Shown: positions 24,602 to 34,038 of the stretch, in pieces
Layout of the letters: every line of letters begins with the position of its first letter
How positions within the stretch are numbered: position 1 is the first letter of the stretch
Source: Nocardioidaceae bacterium
Lineage (GTDB): Bacteria > Actinomycetota > Actinomycetes > Propionibacteriales > Nocardioidaceae
Direction of reading: 5' to 3'
NCBI GenBank assembly: GCA_030447585.1
Contig: JAUJOO010000006.1
Location: 1-64,000, forward strand
Length of the DNA stretch: 64,000 nt
Notes under the pieces: generated by a model
The model's database searches: none
Told to the model about the DNA's origin: nothing
Seen by the model: only the letters and a program-made list of their open reading frames with translations
Position numbers and translations under genes: made by a program

Positions 24602-25674
24602 TCAGCCGAGGCTTTCGCCGACCAGATCACCGATGAGGTAGGTCAGCGCTGCGGCCACTCCGCCGAGCACCAGCTGGCGGATGCCTCCGTACCACCAGGC
24701 GCGAGTCGTGACAGAGACTGTCGCCCCGTCGGCGAAGAGTGCCACCAAGGCTCACGATGAGCGCGGGCCACAGAGCGTCAGCGCCGAGGAGATAGGGCAC
24801 GACCGGCAGGGCGGCCCCGACGGCGAACGACCAGACGGACTGCTGCCACGACTGATCGTTCTTGTCCGGGTCGACGCCGAGGCTCCTCACGGGCGTGCCG
24901 ACCAGAGCCGGGGATCTTTGTACAGCCTCACCAGCCTGGTTGAGCCGCCGTTGGTTGGCGAGGTCGCGGTCAATGCCCCGGTCGACGTACATCTGGGCGA
25001 GCCTCGGCCTGCTCTGCCTGTGGCTTCGGCCAAGCTCTCGCCGAGCTCGATCTCGATCTCCTTCGCCGTGTACTCCGAGCCTGGCTGGCAACCTCCGTAC
25101 TCCAGGCGCGAGTCGTCATCGAGACGTCGCCCCGAAGGCGAAGTGCCGGCCAGGCTGACGATGAGCGAGGACAGAGCGTCAGCGCCGAGGAGATAGGGCA
25201 CGACCGGCAGTGCCGCCGACGGCGAACGACACGAACGCAGACTGCTGACGACTGGCGACGGCAGTTGTCCGGGTCGACGCCAGACGGGCGTGCACCTTCA
25301 CGGCAAGCCGAAGGTCGTGCCGGCCGCCACCTGGCCGCGAGGTGACAATGCCCCGGTCGACGTACATGTGGGCGAGCTCGGCCTGCTCTGCCTGCTGCTC
25401 GGCCAAGATCTCGCGCTGCTCGATCTCGATCTCCTTCGCCGTGAGCCTGGCTATTGTCGCAGCCATCGAGAACGGCGCCGGCGGCCAGCCCGGCCAGCCC
25501 TACGAGTCTGTGTCCTGGTGCCCGCCCTGGGTGCCGCCGACCACACCGGCAATGAGCGCGAAGTTGGACACCAGACCGTCCATGGCACCGAAGCCGGTGT
25601 GTCAACCAGCCACCGGTTTGGGGTGTTCGTGGTCGTCCAGGTGGATCGTTCGCAAGACGCAGGAGCTCAGCCAT
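24602..25674 (-). pseudogene. VIT1/CCC1-family transporter gene, frameshifted and internally duplicated
   Basis: Pieces of one vacuolar-iron-transporter-like (DUF125) protein occur in order in changing frames. The N-terminus reads LLRLANDPPGRPRTPQTGGW, with MDGLVSNFALI-type sequence in another frame near 25580. Next come AKEIEIEQREILAEQQAEQA and HMYVDRGI, then FVSFAVG, YLLGADAL and TTRAW. At about 25080 the order jumps back to YTAKEIEIELGESLAEA and repeats through MYVDRGID, SLGVDPDK, FAVGAALPVVPYLLGADALW and TTRAWWYGGIRQLVLGG, ending YLIGDLVGESLG at 24602. An intact gene is about 720 nt and this one is 1073 nt. It is certainly non-functional as read. Confidence 0.82.
24690..25450. repeat. Degenerate direct repeat of about 375-400 bp inside the VIT pseudogene
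   Basis: Two copies, roughly 24690-25075 and 25085-25450. Shared blocks include AGCGCCGAGGAGATAGGGCA (near 24780 and 25180, offset about 401), GTCCGGGTCGACGCC (24864 and 25267) and CTCGATCTCGATCTCCTTCG (25046 and 25419, offset about 373). The change in offset shows indels after duplication. Confidence 0.85.
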
Positions 25675-25785
25675 GAGGGCATTGTCGGAGCTTCGGCCGA
25701 CGACGGGACCCAGGTCTGCCTAAGTCTGTTGAGCTGGGCGCTGCGGTGGAACCGACGTTTCCAACCGGACGCCGGGTCTGAACAG

Positions 25786-26745
25786 CTAGGTCTGGGACTC
25801 AGCTGTGGACGCCGCCTCGGGAGAGGTGTCGACATCGTCGGGGGATGCACTCGTCGGCTCTGCGTCGTCCCCGGCCTTGTCGGTGTCCTCGGAGGAGACG
25901 GTGTCCGGGCCGTCTCGGTCGGGCAGTGGCTCCACATCGGTTTCTCGGCCGGGGTGGCGACGACCGACGATCACGAAGTATGCCGCCGCTGCCATGAAGA
26001 CGATGGCGCTGGTCCAGATGTTGAGCCTGACGCCGAAGAAGTGGTTCGCGTCGTCGATGCGTAGATACTCGATCCAGGCCCGCCCGAGTGTGTAGGCCAT
26101 GACATAGAGGGCGAACGCGCGACCGTAACCGAGCTTCAGCCGCCGATCGAGGTAGATGACGATGCCGGCCACTCCGAGGTCCCACAGGGACTCGTACAGG
26201 AACGTGGGATGGAATGTCGGCTGGTCCACGAACTCCGAGGGGCGAAGCTCACGGTCGATTTTGAGGCCCCACGGCAGTGACGTCGGCTTGCCGTACAGCT
26301 CCTGGTTGAAGTAGTTGCCCCACCGGCCAAGCCCTTGGGCGATCACGATGCCCGGCGCGAGGGCGTCGGCGAAAGCACGGAACTTGATGTGTCGACGCCG
26401 GCAGCCGATCCAGGCGCCTAGTGCACCCAGGGCGATCGCGCCCCAGATCCCGAGACCGCCCCGCCAGATGTACAGGGCAGTGACGGGATCCTTACCCTCA
26501 CCGAAGTAGAGCTGAGGGTCGGTGAGCACGTGGTACAGCCGTCCGCCGACCAGTCCGAAGGGGACCATCCAGACAGCCACGTCGCCGACCGTGCCGGGCC
26601 GTCCGCCTCGTGCGACCCACCGTCGATCGCCGAGCCACACCGCCACGACGATGCCGAGGATGATGCACAGGGCGTACCCCCGGATAGGCAGCGGCCCGAG
26701 GTACCAGACGCCGTTGCTTGGGCTGGGGATGGAGGCTAAGAACAT
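25786..26745 (-). CDS. lgt: Prolipoprotein diacylglyceryl transferase
   Basis: 319 residues, an inner-membrane enzyme that transfers diacylglycerol from phosphatidylglycerol to the lipobox Cys of prolipoproteins. Seven hydrophobic segments are visible. GYALCIILGIVVAVWLGDRR carries the first-helix pattern, VGGRLYHVLTD follows, and GLGRWGNYFNQELYG is the Lgt signature with its essential Arg, Asn and Glu. HPTFLYESLWDLG is also conserved. The last 55 residues are an acidic Ser/Asp/Glu tail, common in actinobacteria. It is the last gene of the his-trp unit, 37 nt after the Sco gene. The decayed VIT gene lies downstream. Confidence 0.97.
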   Translation of the reverse strand: MFLASIPSPSNGVWYLGPLPIRGYALCIILGIVVAVWLGDRRWVARGGRPGTVGDVAVWMVPFGLVGGRLYHVLTDPQLYFGEGKDPVTALYIWRGGLGIWGAIALGALGAWIGCRRRHIKFRAFADALAPGIVIAQGLGRWGNYFNQELYGKPTSLPWGLKIDRELRPSEFVDQPTFHPTFLYESLWDLGVAGIVIYLDRRLKLGYGRAFALYVMAYTLGRAWIEYLRIDDANHFFGVRLNIWTSAIVFMAAAAYFVIVGRRHPGRETDVEPLPDRDGPDTVSSEDTDKAGDDAEPTSASPDDVDTSPEAASTAESQT

Positions 26746-26782
26746 TGCTGGAGCAACCTACCCTGCCGCCGCCCGACGAGAC

Positions 26783-27442
26783 TCACGACGCGAGGTCGAC
26801 GATGTCTGCGGCCATGTCCGCCGGTGGCGTCCCCTGAGTCCAGATCACCGGAGCGGAGTCCGCACGGAAGCCGATGACCTGGGCACTGTGCCCGACGTCG
26901 TAGCCCCCGCTCGGAAGCTTGTGCTTGCCCTCGATGGCGACGCCCATGCGGGCGGCCGCCGTCTCGATCAAGTCGAGGTCCCCCGTCAGCCCCACGAAAT
27001 CGCTGCCGTATCGGTCGAGATAGCTTCGCAGCACAGCCGGCGTGTCTCTTGCCGGGTCGGTGGTGATGAACACCATCTGCGTCTCGCTACGGACATCCTC
27101 GGGCAGCTGCAACAGCGCCTGCGTCACGTCGCTCATGACGAGCAGACAGACATCGGGGCAGTGCGTGTAGCCGAAGAATACGATCGTGACGGGGTAGGCG
27201 GTGTCGGTGACCAGGTTGAAGTCACGACCGTTGGTCGCTGTCAGGGTCACGTCTGGCATCACGTACGGCGTCGCCGGTTCCGCGCCCCTGAACGTGTCGT
27301 TCCGGGTCACGTTCGAGATCACCACGCCGCCAGGATTGTCAGGCTCGGGCGCAGCGGTGTCGCTGGCGCCGCATGCTGTTGCGATTCCGGCAAGTGCAAG
27401 GCACGCGAAGCCTGACAGGACTCGGACGTTGATCGGGGTCAT
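26783..27442 (-). CDS. SCO1/SenC-family copper chaperone lipoprotein
   Basis: 219 residues. A signal peptide ends in a lipobox (LAGIATAC, Cys about 24). The thioredoxin-fold domain has the copper motif FFGYTHCPDVC (C-x-x-x-C) and the third ligand His in GGYDVGHSAQVIGF. Known family role: copper delivery to the CuA site of cytochrome c oxidase. The ATG at 27442 is used; a TTG at 27454 is also in frame but less likely. It starts 8 nt after trpA, so it is probably on the same transcript, with lgt behind it. Confidence 0.92.
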   Translation of the reverse strand: MTPINVRVLSGFACLALAGIATACGASDTAAPEPDNPGGVVISNVTRNDTFRGAEPATPYVMPDVTLTATNGRDFNLVTDTAYPVTIVFFGYTHCPDVCLLVMSDVTQALLQLPEDVRSETQMVFITTDPARDTPAVLRSYLDRYGSDFVGLTGDLDLIETAAARMGVAIEGKHKLPSGGYDVGHSAQVIGFRADSAPVIWTQGTPPADMAADIVDLAS

Positions 27443-27450
27443 TTGAGAAC

Positions 27451-28278
27451 TCAACTCCGGGCCGGCCCACGAAGTTCCCCGCGACGTTCCCCACGGACGG
27501 CGCCGGCCAGCTCACTGGTCAGCGACGTCACTGACATGACCGCTGCTGCGAGGTCTGTGGCGTCGAGGACGGCGCGAACCAGTGCGCTGCCCACGATGAC
27601 GGCGTCGGCGTACGCTGCCACCTCCGCCGCCTGGACACCAGTGGAGACACCGAGGCCCACCCCGACCGGTAGGTCGGTGACTTCGCGGGTGCGCCGCACC
27701 AGCTCGGGTGCCGCGCTGCTGGTGCTGGCCCGAGCACCTGTCACACCCATCACCGCGGTCGCGTAGACGAACCCCCGGCAGTGGCGAGCCGTCAGCTGGA
27801 GGCGCTCAGGTCCCGTGGACGGGGCGACCAGGAACACCTTGTCGAGACTCCGACTATCCGCCGCGGCGATCCACTCGGCGGCCTCGTCCGGGATCAGGTC
27901 GGGAGTGATCAGCCCAGCCCCACCGGCAGCGGCGAGGTGGGCGGCGAACCGCTCGACCCCGTACCGCTCAACCGGGTTCCAGTAGGTCATCACCAGCGTC
28001 GGGACATGCTCGGCGGCGGACTCCACGACCCGGAAGACGTCGGTGGTCCGGGACCCCGCCGCCAGGGCCGTCTCGGCAGCAGCCTGGACGGTGGGTCCGT
28101 CCATCACCGGGTCGGAGTAGGGCAGCCCGACCTCGACGACATCGGCGCCCCCGTCGACGAGGGCGCCCATCAGCGCGATCGACCCGTCGACGGTGGGGAA
28201 ACCGGCAGGGAGGTAGCCGACCAGGGCGGCCCGGCCTTGGGACCGGGCCGCACGAATCGCCGGGCCGACCGATGTCAC
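27451..28278 (-). CDS. trpA: Tryptophan synthase alpha subunit
   Basis: 275 residues. It cleaves indole-3-glycerol phosphate to indole and glyceraldehyde-3-phosphate. [20 protein letters not shown] carries the catalytic Glu and Asp, [12 protein letters not shown] follows, and [15 protein letters not shown] and [12 protein letters not shown] form the phosphate-binding part of the TIM barrel. The C-terminus is Arg/Glu-rich. It overlaps trpB by 4 nt, which fits tight coupling of the two subunits. Confidence 0.97.
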   Translation of the reverse strand: MTSVGPAIRAARSQGRAALVGYLPAGFPTVDGSIALMGALVDGGADVVEVGLPYSDPVMDGPTVQAAAETALAAGSRTTDVFRVVESAAEHVPTLVMTYWNPVERYGVERFAAHLAAAGGAGLITPDLIPDEAAEWIAAADSRSLDKVFLVAPSTGPERLQLTARHCRGFVYATAVMGVTGARASTSSAAPELVRRTREVTDLPVGVGLGVSTGVQAAEVAAYADAVIVGSALVRAVLDATDLAAAVMSVTSLTSELAGAVRGERRGELRGPARS

Positions 28279-29519
28279 GAAGGGTCCTCCACCGCGTCCT
28301 CGACGACGTCTTCGACGATGTCGCTCACGTTCACGAGGTCGAACCAGGTGGCGGCGGTGACCATGTCCTTATCCCCGCGGCCGGACAGACACACCAGCAA
28401 CGTGGCGTCAGGTCCCAGCTCCTGCGCCACGTCATAGGCCCCGGCGAGGGCGTGCGCGCTCTCGATCGCCGCAATGATGCCTTCCGTCTTGGCGAGCTCG
28501 ACCATGGCCTGCATTGCCTGCGCGTCGGTGATCGGGCGGTACGACGCCCGGCCGGTCTCCGCCAGCCAGGCATGTTCGGGACCGACCCCGGGGTAGTCCA
28601 GCCCGGCCGATATCGAGTGCGACTCGACTGTCTGCCCGTCCGCGTCCTGCAGCAGGAACGACCGGGTGCCATGCAGAATGCCCACCTCACCGGCCGAGAT
28701 CGTCGCGGCGTGGCGGCCCGTGTCCAGCCCGTCACCGCCTGCCTCGAAGCCGTATAGACGGACATCGGGATCGTCGATGAACGCAGCGAAAAGGCCGATC
28801 GCATTCGAGCCGCCGCCGACGCAGGCGAGTGCCGCGTCAGGAAGTCGTCCCAGCAGGTCCAGCGACTGCGATCGTGCCTCGTCGCCGATACCACGGGTGA
28901 AGTCGCGCACCATCGCGGGGAACGGGTGGGCACCGGCTGCCGTTCCGAGCAGGTAGTGGGTCGACTCGACGTTGGCCACCCAGTCGCGGAGGGCCTCGTT
29001 GATGGCGTCCTTGAGCGTCCGGCTGCCAGTCGTCACAGGAACGACCTCGGCGCCCAGCATCTTCATCCTGGCGACGTTGAGGGCCTGGCGCTCGGTGTCG
29101 ACCTCCCCCATGTAGACGACGCACTCAAGGCCGAAGTACGCGCACGCCGTCGCTGTCGCGACTCCGTGCTGGCCGGCTCCGGTTTCGGCGATCACCCGCT
29201 TCTTGCCCATCCGCTGGGTCAGCAGTGCCTGGCCGAGGACATTGCGGATCTTGTGGGCTCCGGTGTGGTTGAGGTCCTCGCGCTTGAGCAGGACCCGCGC
29301 CCCCACCGCCTCCGAGAAGCGGTCGGCGTCGTACAGCAGGCTCGGCAGCCCGGCGTACTCGGACATCAACCGGCGCAACCGGCCGGTGAACACCTCGTCG
29401 GCCATCGCCTCACGCCAGTACCGCTCCAGCTCGTCGAGAGGGGCGATCAGTGCCTCCGGCATGAACCGGCCACCGAACCGGCCGAAATGCCCGGTCGCGT
29501 CCGGCAACAAATCCGTCAT
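28275..29519 (-). CDS. trpB: Tryptophan synthase beta subunit
   Basis: 414 residues. It condenses indole with serine to tryptophan using pyridoxal phosphate. [20 protein letters not shown] is the N-terminal family sequence, [20 protein letters not shown] holds the PLP-binding Lys, [15 protein letters not shown] follows, and [15 protein letters not shown] is the phosphate-binding Gly/Ser loop. The last about 20 residues form an acidic tail. ATG at 29519, 17 nt after trpC, with a purine-rich site upstream. Confidence 0.98.
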   Translation of the reverse strand: MTDLLPDATGHFGRFGGRFMPEALIAPLDELERYWREAMADEVFTGRLRRLMSEYAGLPSLLYDADRFSEAVGARVLLKREDLNHTGAHKIRNVLGQALLTQRMGKKRVIAETGAGQHGVATATACAYFGLECVVYMGEVDTERQALNVARMKMLGAEVVPVTTGSRTLKDAINEALRDWVANVESTHYLLGTAAGAHPFPAMVRDFTRGIGDEARSQSLDLLGRLPDAALACVGGGSNAIGLFAAFIDDPDVRLYGFEAGGDGLDTGRHAATISAGEVGILHGTRSFLLQDADGQTVESHSISAGLDYPGVGPEHAWLAETGRASYRPITDAQAMQAMVELAKTEGIIAAIESAHALAGAYDVAQELGPDATLLVCLSGRGDKDMVTAATWFDLVNVSDIVEDVVEDAVEDPS

Positions 29520-29536
29520 CTGCGACTTCTTTCGCG

Positions 29537-30343
29537 TCAGTGTCGCTGCTTGAGTGCGGGGTGGGCGCCTGCGGCGACCAGGTCCGCGACGGCGGTCCGG
29601 GGGCCCTTGCCGGTGACGAGTGTCTCTCCGACCAGGACGGCATCGGCCCCTGCGCGACCGTACTCGAGGACGTCGTGAGGCCCGCGGACCCCAGACTCGG
29701 CGACCCTGACGACGCTGTCAGGAAGCATCGGCGCGATCCGGACGAACGTGTCGCGGTCAACGTGGAGCGTCTTGAGGTTGCGTGCGTTGATGCCGACCAG
29801 GTCGGCCCCCGCGTCAAGCGCCCGCCTTGCTTCGTCCTCGGAGTGCACCTCCACGAGCGGGGTGAGCCCGATCGAGCGGGCACGGTCGATCAGGCCGCAC
29901 AGCTGGTTGTCGTCGAGGGCAGCCACGATGAGCAGGGCCAGATCCGCCCCCGCCGCCCTGGCCTCCCACAGCTGGTACGACGTCACGATGAAGTCTTTGC
30001 GAAGCACAGGTACGTCGACTGCGGCGCGGACCGCGCAGAGGTCCTCGAGGCTGCCCGCGAACCGGCGCCGCTCGGTGAGGACACTGATCGTGGCGGCCCC
30101 CCCTCGGGCGTAGTCGAGTGCCAAGGCAGCGGGGTCGCGGATGGTGGCAAGAGGCCCCTTGCTGGGGCTCGACCGCTTCACCTCGGCGATCACCGACACT
30201 CCAGGCGCCCGATAGCCCGGCAGAGGGTCGAGGGCCGGGACCTGTCGCGCGGCGGCTGCTTTGAGCTCGTCGAGGCTCACGCTCGCCTGACGGACGGCGA
30301 GGTCATCACGAACACCGGCGATGATCTCCTCGAGGACCGACAT
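29537..30343 (-). CDS. trpC: Indole-3-glycerol-phosphate synthase
   Basis: 268 residues, a TIM-barrel enzyme that closes the indole ring. [16 protein letters not shown] carries the catalytic Lys, [17 protein letters not shown] follows, [20 protein letters not shown] holds the second Lys, and [13 protein letters not shown] and [11 protein letters not shown] complete the family pattern. ATG at 30343, 2 nt after the HGxxPAAW gene. The long in-frame extension to 30502 overlaps that gene and is rejected. Confidence 0.97.
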   Translation of the reverse strand: MSVLEEIIAGVRDDLAVRQASVSLDELKAAAARQVPALDPLPGYRAPGVSVIAEVKRSSPSKGPLATIRDPAALALDYARGGAATISVLTERRRFAGSLEDLCAVRAAVDVPVLRKDFIVTSYQLWEARAAGADLALLIVAALDDNQLCGLIDRARSIGLTPLVEVHSEDEARRALDAGADLVGINARNLKTLHVDRDTFVRIAPMLPDSVVRVAESGVRGPHDVLEYGRAGADAVLVGETLVTGKGPRTAVADLVAAGAHPALKQRH

Positions 30344-30345
30344 GC

Positions 30346-30534
30346 CTAGCGCGCGCCCATTCCCATGGCCTGCATGACCTTGCCGACGATTCCCGACACC
30401 AGCACCAACGCAACCCCCACCCAAAAGACCGTCCAGTTGTCTACGACCAGCCCCACGGAGCCGACTGTGAACCCGATCAGGCACGTGACAACCGCTGCCC
30501 ACGCCGCAGGGGTGGATCCGTGGTTAGCGGCCAT
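30346..30534 (-). CDS. HGxxPAAW-family small membrane protein
   Basis: 62 residues. It starts [12 protein letters not shown], the motif that names the family, followed by two hydrophobic helices ([20 protein letters not shown], then [17 protein letters not shown]) and the C-terminal VMQAMGMG. The family is regularly placed immediately before trpC in actinobacteria, as here (2-nt gap). Its function is unknown. Inference: it may assist the tryptophan enzymes or their membrane neighbour. Confidence 0.88.
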   Translation of the reverse strand: MAANHGSTPAAWAAVVTCLIGFTVGSVGLVVDNWTVFWVGVALVLVSGIVGKVMQAMGMGAR

Positions 30535-30591
30535 GGAGCGCGTTCCTCTCGTAGGCGGTGGTGGGTCGCCACCCATTGTGACTGGTAGCGG

Positions 30592-31230
30592 TCACGGTGT
30601 CTGAGTCGGGTCGCGGCCCTGGTCGATCTCACGCCAGAGGTCGGCCTCGGTCAGGTCAGGATCGGTACCTGCCCGACCGTGTGGTGACGTCGGTGTGGCA
30701 GGAGCGTCGTACTCCTCCCCCAGGTGGGCCCACCGTCCCCCGAGCCCCACGACCGCGGCACCGGCTACGGCGCACCCGACCGAGGAGAGCAGGACGAGCC
30801 AGCGCCACCCGCTGCTGCCGGTGGAGTAGTCACCTCCACTCCACCCCTTGTTCGCGAGGCGCTCCTGGAGTGCTGCGTCTACGCCGGGCGGATGGATGGC
30901 GGAGACCGCGACGGCGACCGAACCCAGCACGATGAGCCAACCAAGACCGCGGCGCACCCGGCCACGCGTGGCGATGACCGCGCCGAAGGCAGCAAGAAGC
31001 ACGACTCCGAGCGCGCCGGCGAGCGGCACGAGAGTAGCGCCACTGACATCTACCCCGAGCGCAGGCAGGCCGGGCTGGCTGGCCGCCGCCGACGCCCAAG
31101 GTCGCGCGACGCCTACGGTCACACCGACGGCGCTCAGCAGTCCGACCAGCATCGTAGGTGCGTAACCAGGTGCATGCGGCCGGCGCCGAGGCCTGGTTGC
31201 GACCGGCCCCACGCGAGCTCCTTCGCGCAT
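30592..31230 (-). CDS. Trp-biosynthesis-associated membrane protein (TIGR02234-type)
   Basis: 212 residues with four hydrophobic segments: GLLSAVGVTVGVARPWA, LAGALGVVLLAAFGAVIATR, RGLGWLIVLGSVAVAVSAI and WRWLVLLSSVGCAVAGAA. The C-terminus is soluble and acidic (DLTEADLWREIDQGRDPTQ), as in this family. It normally follows trpE. Here it starts only 4 nt after hisI, so trpE is missing from its usual slot. Its function is not established. Confidence 0.85.
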   Translation of the reverse strand: MREGARVGPVATRPRRRPHAPGYAPTMLVGLLSAVGVTVGVARPWASAAASQPGLPALGVDVSGATLVPLAGALGVVLLAAFGAVIATRGRVRRGLGWLIVLGSVAVAVSAIHPPGVDAALQERLANKGWSGGDYSTGSSGWRWLVLLSSVGCAVAGAAVVGLGGRWAHLGEEYDAPATPTSPHGRAGTDPDLTEADLWREIDQGRDPTQTP

Positions 31231-31234
31231 GTCC

Positions 31235-31648
31235 TCAGCCTTCGCGGGGGGCGCGTCGCGGCGGCGTCAGCGGGCCGGTGCCGTCGTCGAAGCATGTCGC
31301 GGTGCCGGTGTGGCAGGCCGGTCCCACCTGGTCGACCAGCACGAGAACGGTGTCGTTGTCGCAGTCGAGTCGCAGCTCGCGCACATGCTGGGCGTTCCCG
31401 GAGGTCTCGCCTTTGACCCAGTGGGTCTCGCGGCTCCTGCTCCAGTACGTCGCACGACCGCTGTCGAGGGTTCGGCGGAGGGCGTCGCGATCCATCCAGG
31501 CCAGCATCAGGACCTGGCGGGTCGTGACTTCCTGGACGACGGCGGGGATCAACCCCTGGTCGTTGTACCGCACCTTGCCGAGGGAGGTGGCGTCAAGCAC
31601 TCTGGGCGCAAACTCGGGCACGCCGCCATTGTCTCGCACGATCGTCAC
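31235..31648 (-). CDS. hisI: Phosphoribosyl-AMP cyclohydrolase
   Basis: 137 residues. It opens the purine ring of PR-AMP, the third step of histidine synthesis. [31 protein letters not shown] and [20 protein letters not shown] are the family blocks, and the zinc and magnesium ligands lie in LDCDND and [10 protein letters not shown]. No HisE domain is fused. Start is GTG, overlapping hisF by 4 nt. Confidence 0.96.
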   Translation of the reverse strand: MTIVRDNGGVPEFAPRVLDATSLGKVRYNDQGLIPAVVQEVTTRQVLMLAWMDRDALRRTLDSGRATYWSRSRETHWVKGETSGNAQHVRELRLDCDNDTVLVLVDQVGPACHTGTATCFDDGTGPLTPPRRAPREG

Positions 31649-32406
31649 CTGACCGGATGGCCGGCCTCGGCCAAGGCGGCCTTTACCGCCGAGACCGACA
31701 AGCGCCCGTCGTGGAAGACACTGGCGGCCAACACCGCGTCCGCTCCAGCCTCGACCGCCGGGGCGAAGTCTGCGGCCTCTCCGGCTCCGCCGCTCGCAAT
31801 CACCGGGACCGTCACGACAGAGCGGACGGCGGCGATCAGCTCGAGGTCGAACCCCTGTTGTGTGCCGTCGGCGTCCATTGCGTTGAGCAGGATCTCACCG
31901 GCCCCGAGCTCAGCTCCGCGTCTCGCCCAGTCCAGTGCGTCGACCCCGGTACTGCGGCTACCGCCGTGGGTGGTCACCTCGAATCCAGACGCCATATCGC
32001 CCGCCCGGCGCGCGTCGACGCTGAGCACGAGCACCTGTCTGCCGAAGCGGTGGGCGATCTCGGCGATCACCTCGGGACGCTCCAGTGCGCCGGTGTTGAT
32101 GGCTGCCTTGTCCGCGCCCGCCCGCAGCAACGTGTCGACGTCGGCCGCCCCACGCACCCCTCCTCCGACCGTCAGCGGGATGAAGACCTGCTCCGCGGTA
32201 CGCCGGACCACGTCGAGGACGGCGGCGCGCAGCTCCTTGGAGGCGGTGACGTCGAGGAACGTCAGCTCGTCGGCGCCCTCGGCGTCGTACCGGCGTGCCA
32301 TCTCAACGGGGTCGCCGACATCGCGCAGACCCTCGAAGTTGACACCCTTGACCACGCGTCCCTGGTCGACATCGAGGCAGGGGATGACCCGGATCGCTAC
32401 GGTCAC
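31645..32406 (-). CDS. hisF: Imidazole glycerol phosphate synthase cyclase subunit
   Basis: 253 residues, a TIM barrel that with HisH turns PRFAR and ammonia into imidazole glycerol phosphate and [25 protein letters not shown] holds the first catalytic Asp, and [19 protein letters not shown] and [17 protein letters not shown] with the second Asp follow, then [16 protein letters not shown] start, overlapping priA by 4 nt and hisI by 4 nt. Its partner hisH is separated from it by priA and two small genes. Confidence 0.97.
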   Translation of the reverse strand: MTVAIRVIPCLDVDQGRVVKGVNFEGLRDVGDPVEMARRYDAEGADELTFLDVTASKELRAAVLDVVRRTAEQVFIPLTVGGGVRGAADVDTLLRAGADKAAINTGALERPEVIAEIAHRFGRQVLVLSVDARRAGDMASGFEVTTHGGSRSTGVDALDWARRGAELGAGEILLNAMDADGTQQGFDLELIAAVRSVVTVPVIASGGAGEAADFAPAVEAGADAVLAASVFHDGRLSVSAVKAALAEAGHPVR

Positions 32407-33203
32407 CGGGGAGCCTCAGGGGCCGGGGCCGACGGCTGCGGCTGCCGTTTGGTGACGGCCGACGCCGCTGCCGGGCCGTCCACCGCCACCGCCTCGAGCG
32501 CCTCCTCGAGGCGAAAGGCGCCGGTGTAGAGGGCTGTGCCGATGATCGCCCCCTCAACTCCTGATTCCACCAGCGTTGCGATCGCCCGTACGTCATCCAG
32601 TGTGGAGATGCCACCGGAAGCGACCACCGGGGCCTGTGCATGCCGGCAGACCTCGGCAAGGAGGTCGAGGTTGGGGCCTTGCAACATGCCGTCCTTGTTG
32701 ACGTCGGTCACGACGTAGCGTGAGCAGCCGTCTGCTTCGAGGCGCGCCAGGACGTCGTACAGGTCGCCGCCCTCCCGGGTCCAGCCGCGAGCTGCCAAGC
32801 TTGTGCCGCGCACGTCCAGCCCGATCGCCACCCGGTCGCCGTACTCCTTGATCGCGCGGCCACACCAGCCGGGTCTCTCGAGTGCCGCGGTACCGATGAC
32901 GACTCGGCGACACCCAGTCTCGAGAGCCGCGGCAAGACTCTCGTCGTCGCGGATGCCTCCCGACATCTCCACGTCGATGTCCAGCAAGCGCACGATCTTG
33001 GCAAGCAGCTCTCGGTTCTGGCCGCGCCCGAACGCCGCGTCCAGGTCCACCAGGTGCACCCAGCCGGCCCCCGCTTCCTGCCACCTCAGCGCAGCCCAGA
33101 CGGGGTCGCCGAACACCTGCTCACTGTCGGCAGCCCCTCGCACCAGCTGCACGGCGCGGCCATCGGAGACGTCAACGGCCGGGAGCAGCTCGAGGAAAGT
33201 CAT
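32403..33203 (-). CDS. priA: ProFAR isomerase HisA, probably bifunctional PriA
   Basis: 266 residues. [18 protein letters not shown] and [15 protein letters not shown] carry the two catalytic Asp residues, and [16 protein letters not shown] and [16 protein letters not shown] are the phosphate loops. In actinobacteria this enzyme usually also isomerises phosphoribosyl anthranilate, replacing trpF. No trpF occurs in the trp genes here, which supports the dual role. A C-terminal Pro/Ala-rich tail of about 25 residues is extra. It is followed by hisF with a 4-nt overlap. Confidence 0.94.
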   Translation of the reverse strand: MTFLELLPAVDVSDGRAVQLVRGAADSEQVFGDPVWAALRWQEAGAGWVHLVDLDAAFGRGQNRELLAKIVRLLDIDVEMSGGIRDDESLAAALETGCRRVVIGTAALERPGWCGRAIKEYGDRVAIGLDVRGTSLAARGWTREGGDLYDVLARLEADGCSRYVVTDVNKDGMLQGPNLDLLAEVCRHAQAPVVASGGISTLDDVRAIATLVESGVEGAIIGTALYTGAFRLEEALEAVAVDGPAAASAVTKRQPQPSAPAPEAPR

Positions 33204-33284
33204 AGACGACAGCCTAGGAGGCGAGCCCGGTGGGAGGACTCGAGCCTGGGGTTGCCCGGACCACGTGAGCAGACCTCCGGTTCG

Positions 33285-33617
33285 TCAGCGGCTCGGGGTG
33301 AGGACCGCGACCACCGGGAGCGCGAAGAGACTCACCAACAGCACCGCCGATCGCACACCCCAGTCGGGGGTCGAGACCCAGCAGACGAACTGGACGAAGA
33401 AGAACCCGACGGCGAGCAGACCAAGCATCCGGCGCCGCTTGGCGACCAACAGCCCACCAGGCCCCGATCGCGGGCGCCAGGCCGGCACGGCGCGGGCTAC
33501 GACGTCGCGTCGAGTCTGACGCTTCGCGGCAACCTCCGCCTGCCTGGCGCGAAGCCCGGCCGCTCGCTCTGCCTCGGCCTCCCGCTCAGCGCGTCGTCTG
33601 GCTCGTTCTTTGCTCAT
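33285..33617 (-). CDS. Hypothetical membrane protein in his operon
   Basis: 110 residues. The first 65 are very basic and helical ([20 protein letters not shown]), likely a coiled or nucleic-acid-like arm, followed by two hydrophobic segments (LGLLAVGFFFVQFVCWV, then SAVLLVSLFALPVVAVL). I do not recognise a named family. Its start overlaps the end of the lipoprotein gene by 32 nt, and it lies 81 nt before priA. Inference: co-transcribed with his genes. No role is visible. Confidence 0.72.
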   Translation of the reverse strand: MSKERARRRAEREAEAERAAGLRARQAEVAAKRQTRRDVVARAVPAWRPRSGPGGLLVAKRRRMLGLLAVGFFFVQFVCWVSTPDWGVRSAVLLVSLFALPVVAVLTPSR

Positions 33618-34038
33618 ATGTGGCCTTGCTCAAGAACTCCTCGAAGATGCGCGGCTGGTCCACGCCGTCGAGTGTCCTGTAGGTGCGGCTGGATCCGTCG
33701 TCCCAGGTGATGGTGACCGAGTAGCCCTGCCTGTCGCAGCACTGGTTCTCGGGCAGCGGCGTCATTTCTACCCTGCGCAACGCCGGATCTGAAGCCGCCT
33801 CGAGCACTGCTTGCACGTCCGCCCTGGTGTGGCCCGGCGGTGGCGGCTCGCCGGCTGCGAAGACGAGTCTATATGGCGTCGGCGCTATTCCGCCACCGTG
33901 GCTGACGGTCACAGAGACGGCCTGTGTCGAGTCCTGCGGCCTGTCGCCGGCGCTGTCCGAACGCGGGCCACCGGCGCCACAGCCGGACACGAGCGAGACC
34001 AGCAGGCACGACACAAGAACTTCGGCGAGTTTGCTCAT
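33586..34038 (-). CDS. Hypothetical lipoprotein in his operon
   Basis: 150 residues. A signal peptide ends in a lipobox ([12 protein letters not shown], Cys about 20), then a short linker and a compact domain with a Cys-Cys pair ([20 protein letters not shown]). It is not a family I can name. The pattern [11 protein letters not shown] resembles protealysin-inhibitor (emfourin)-like proteins, but this is weak. The ATG at 34038 overlaps the hisH stop by 4 nt, so it is translated from the his transcript. It should be exported and lipidated. Confidence 0.72.
   Translation of the reverse strand: MSKLAEVLVSCLLVSLVSGCGAGGPRSDSAGDRPQDSTQAVSVTVSHGGGIAPTPYRLVFAAGEPPPPGHTRADVQAVLEAASDPALRRVEMTPLPENQCCDRQGYSVTITWDDGSSRTYRTLDGVDQPRIFEEFLSKATYEQRTSQTTR

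Noticed and set aside
20671-25674. Integrated mobile element or prophage
   Set aside because: No integrase, transposase, phage structural gene, terminal inverted repeats or att-like duplication was seen. The HNH gene alone is not enough.
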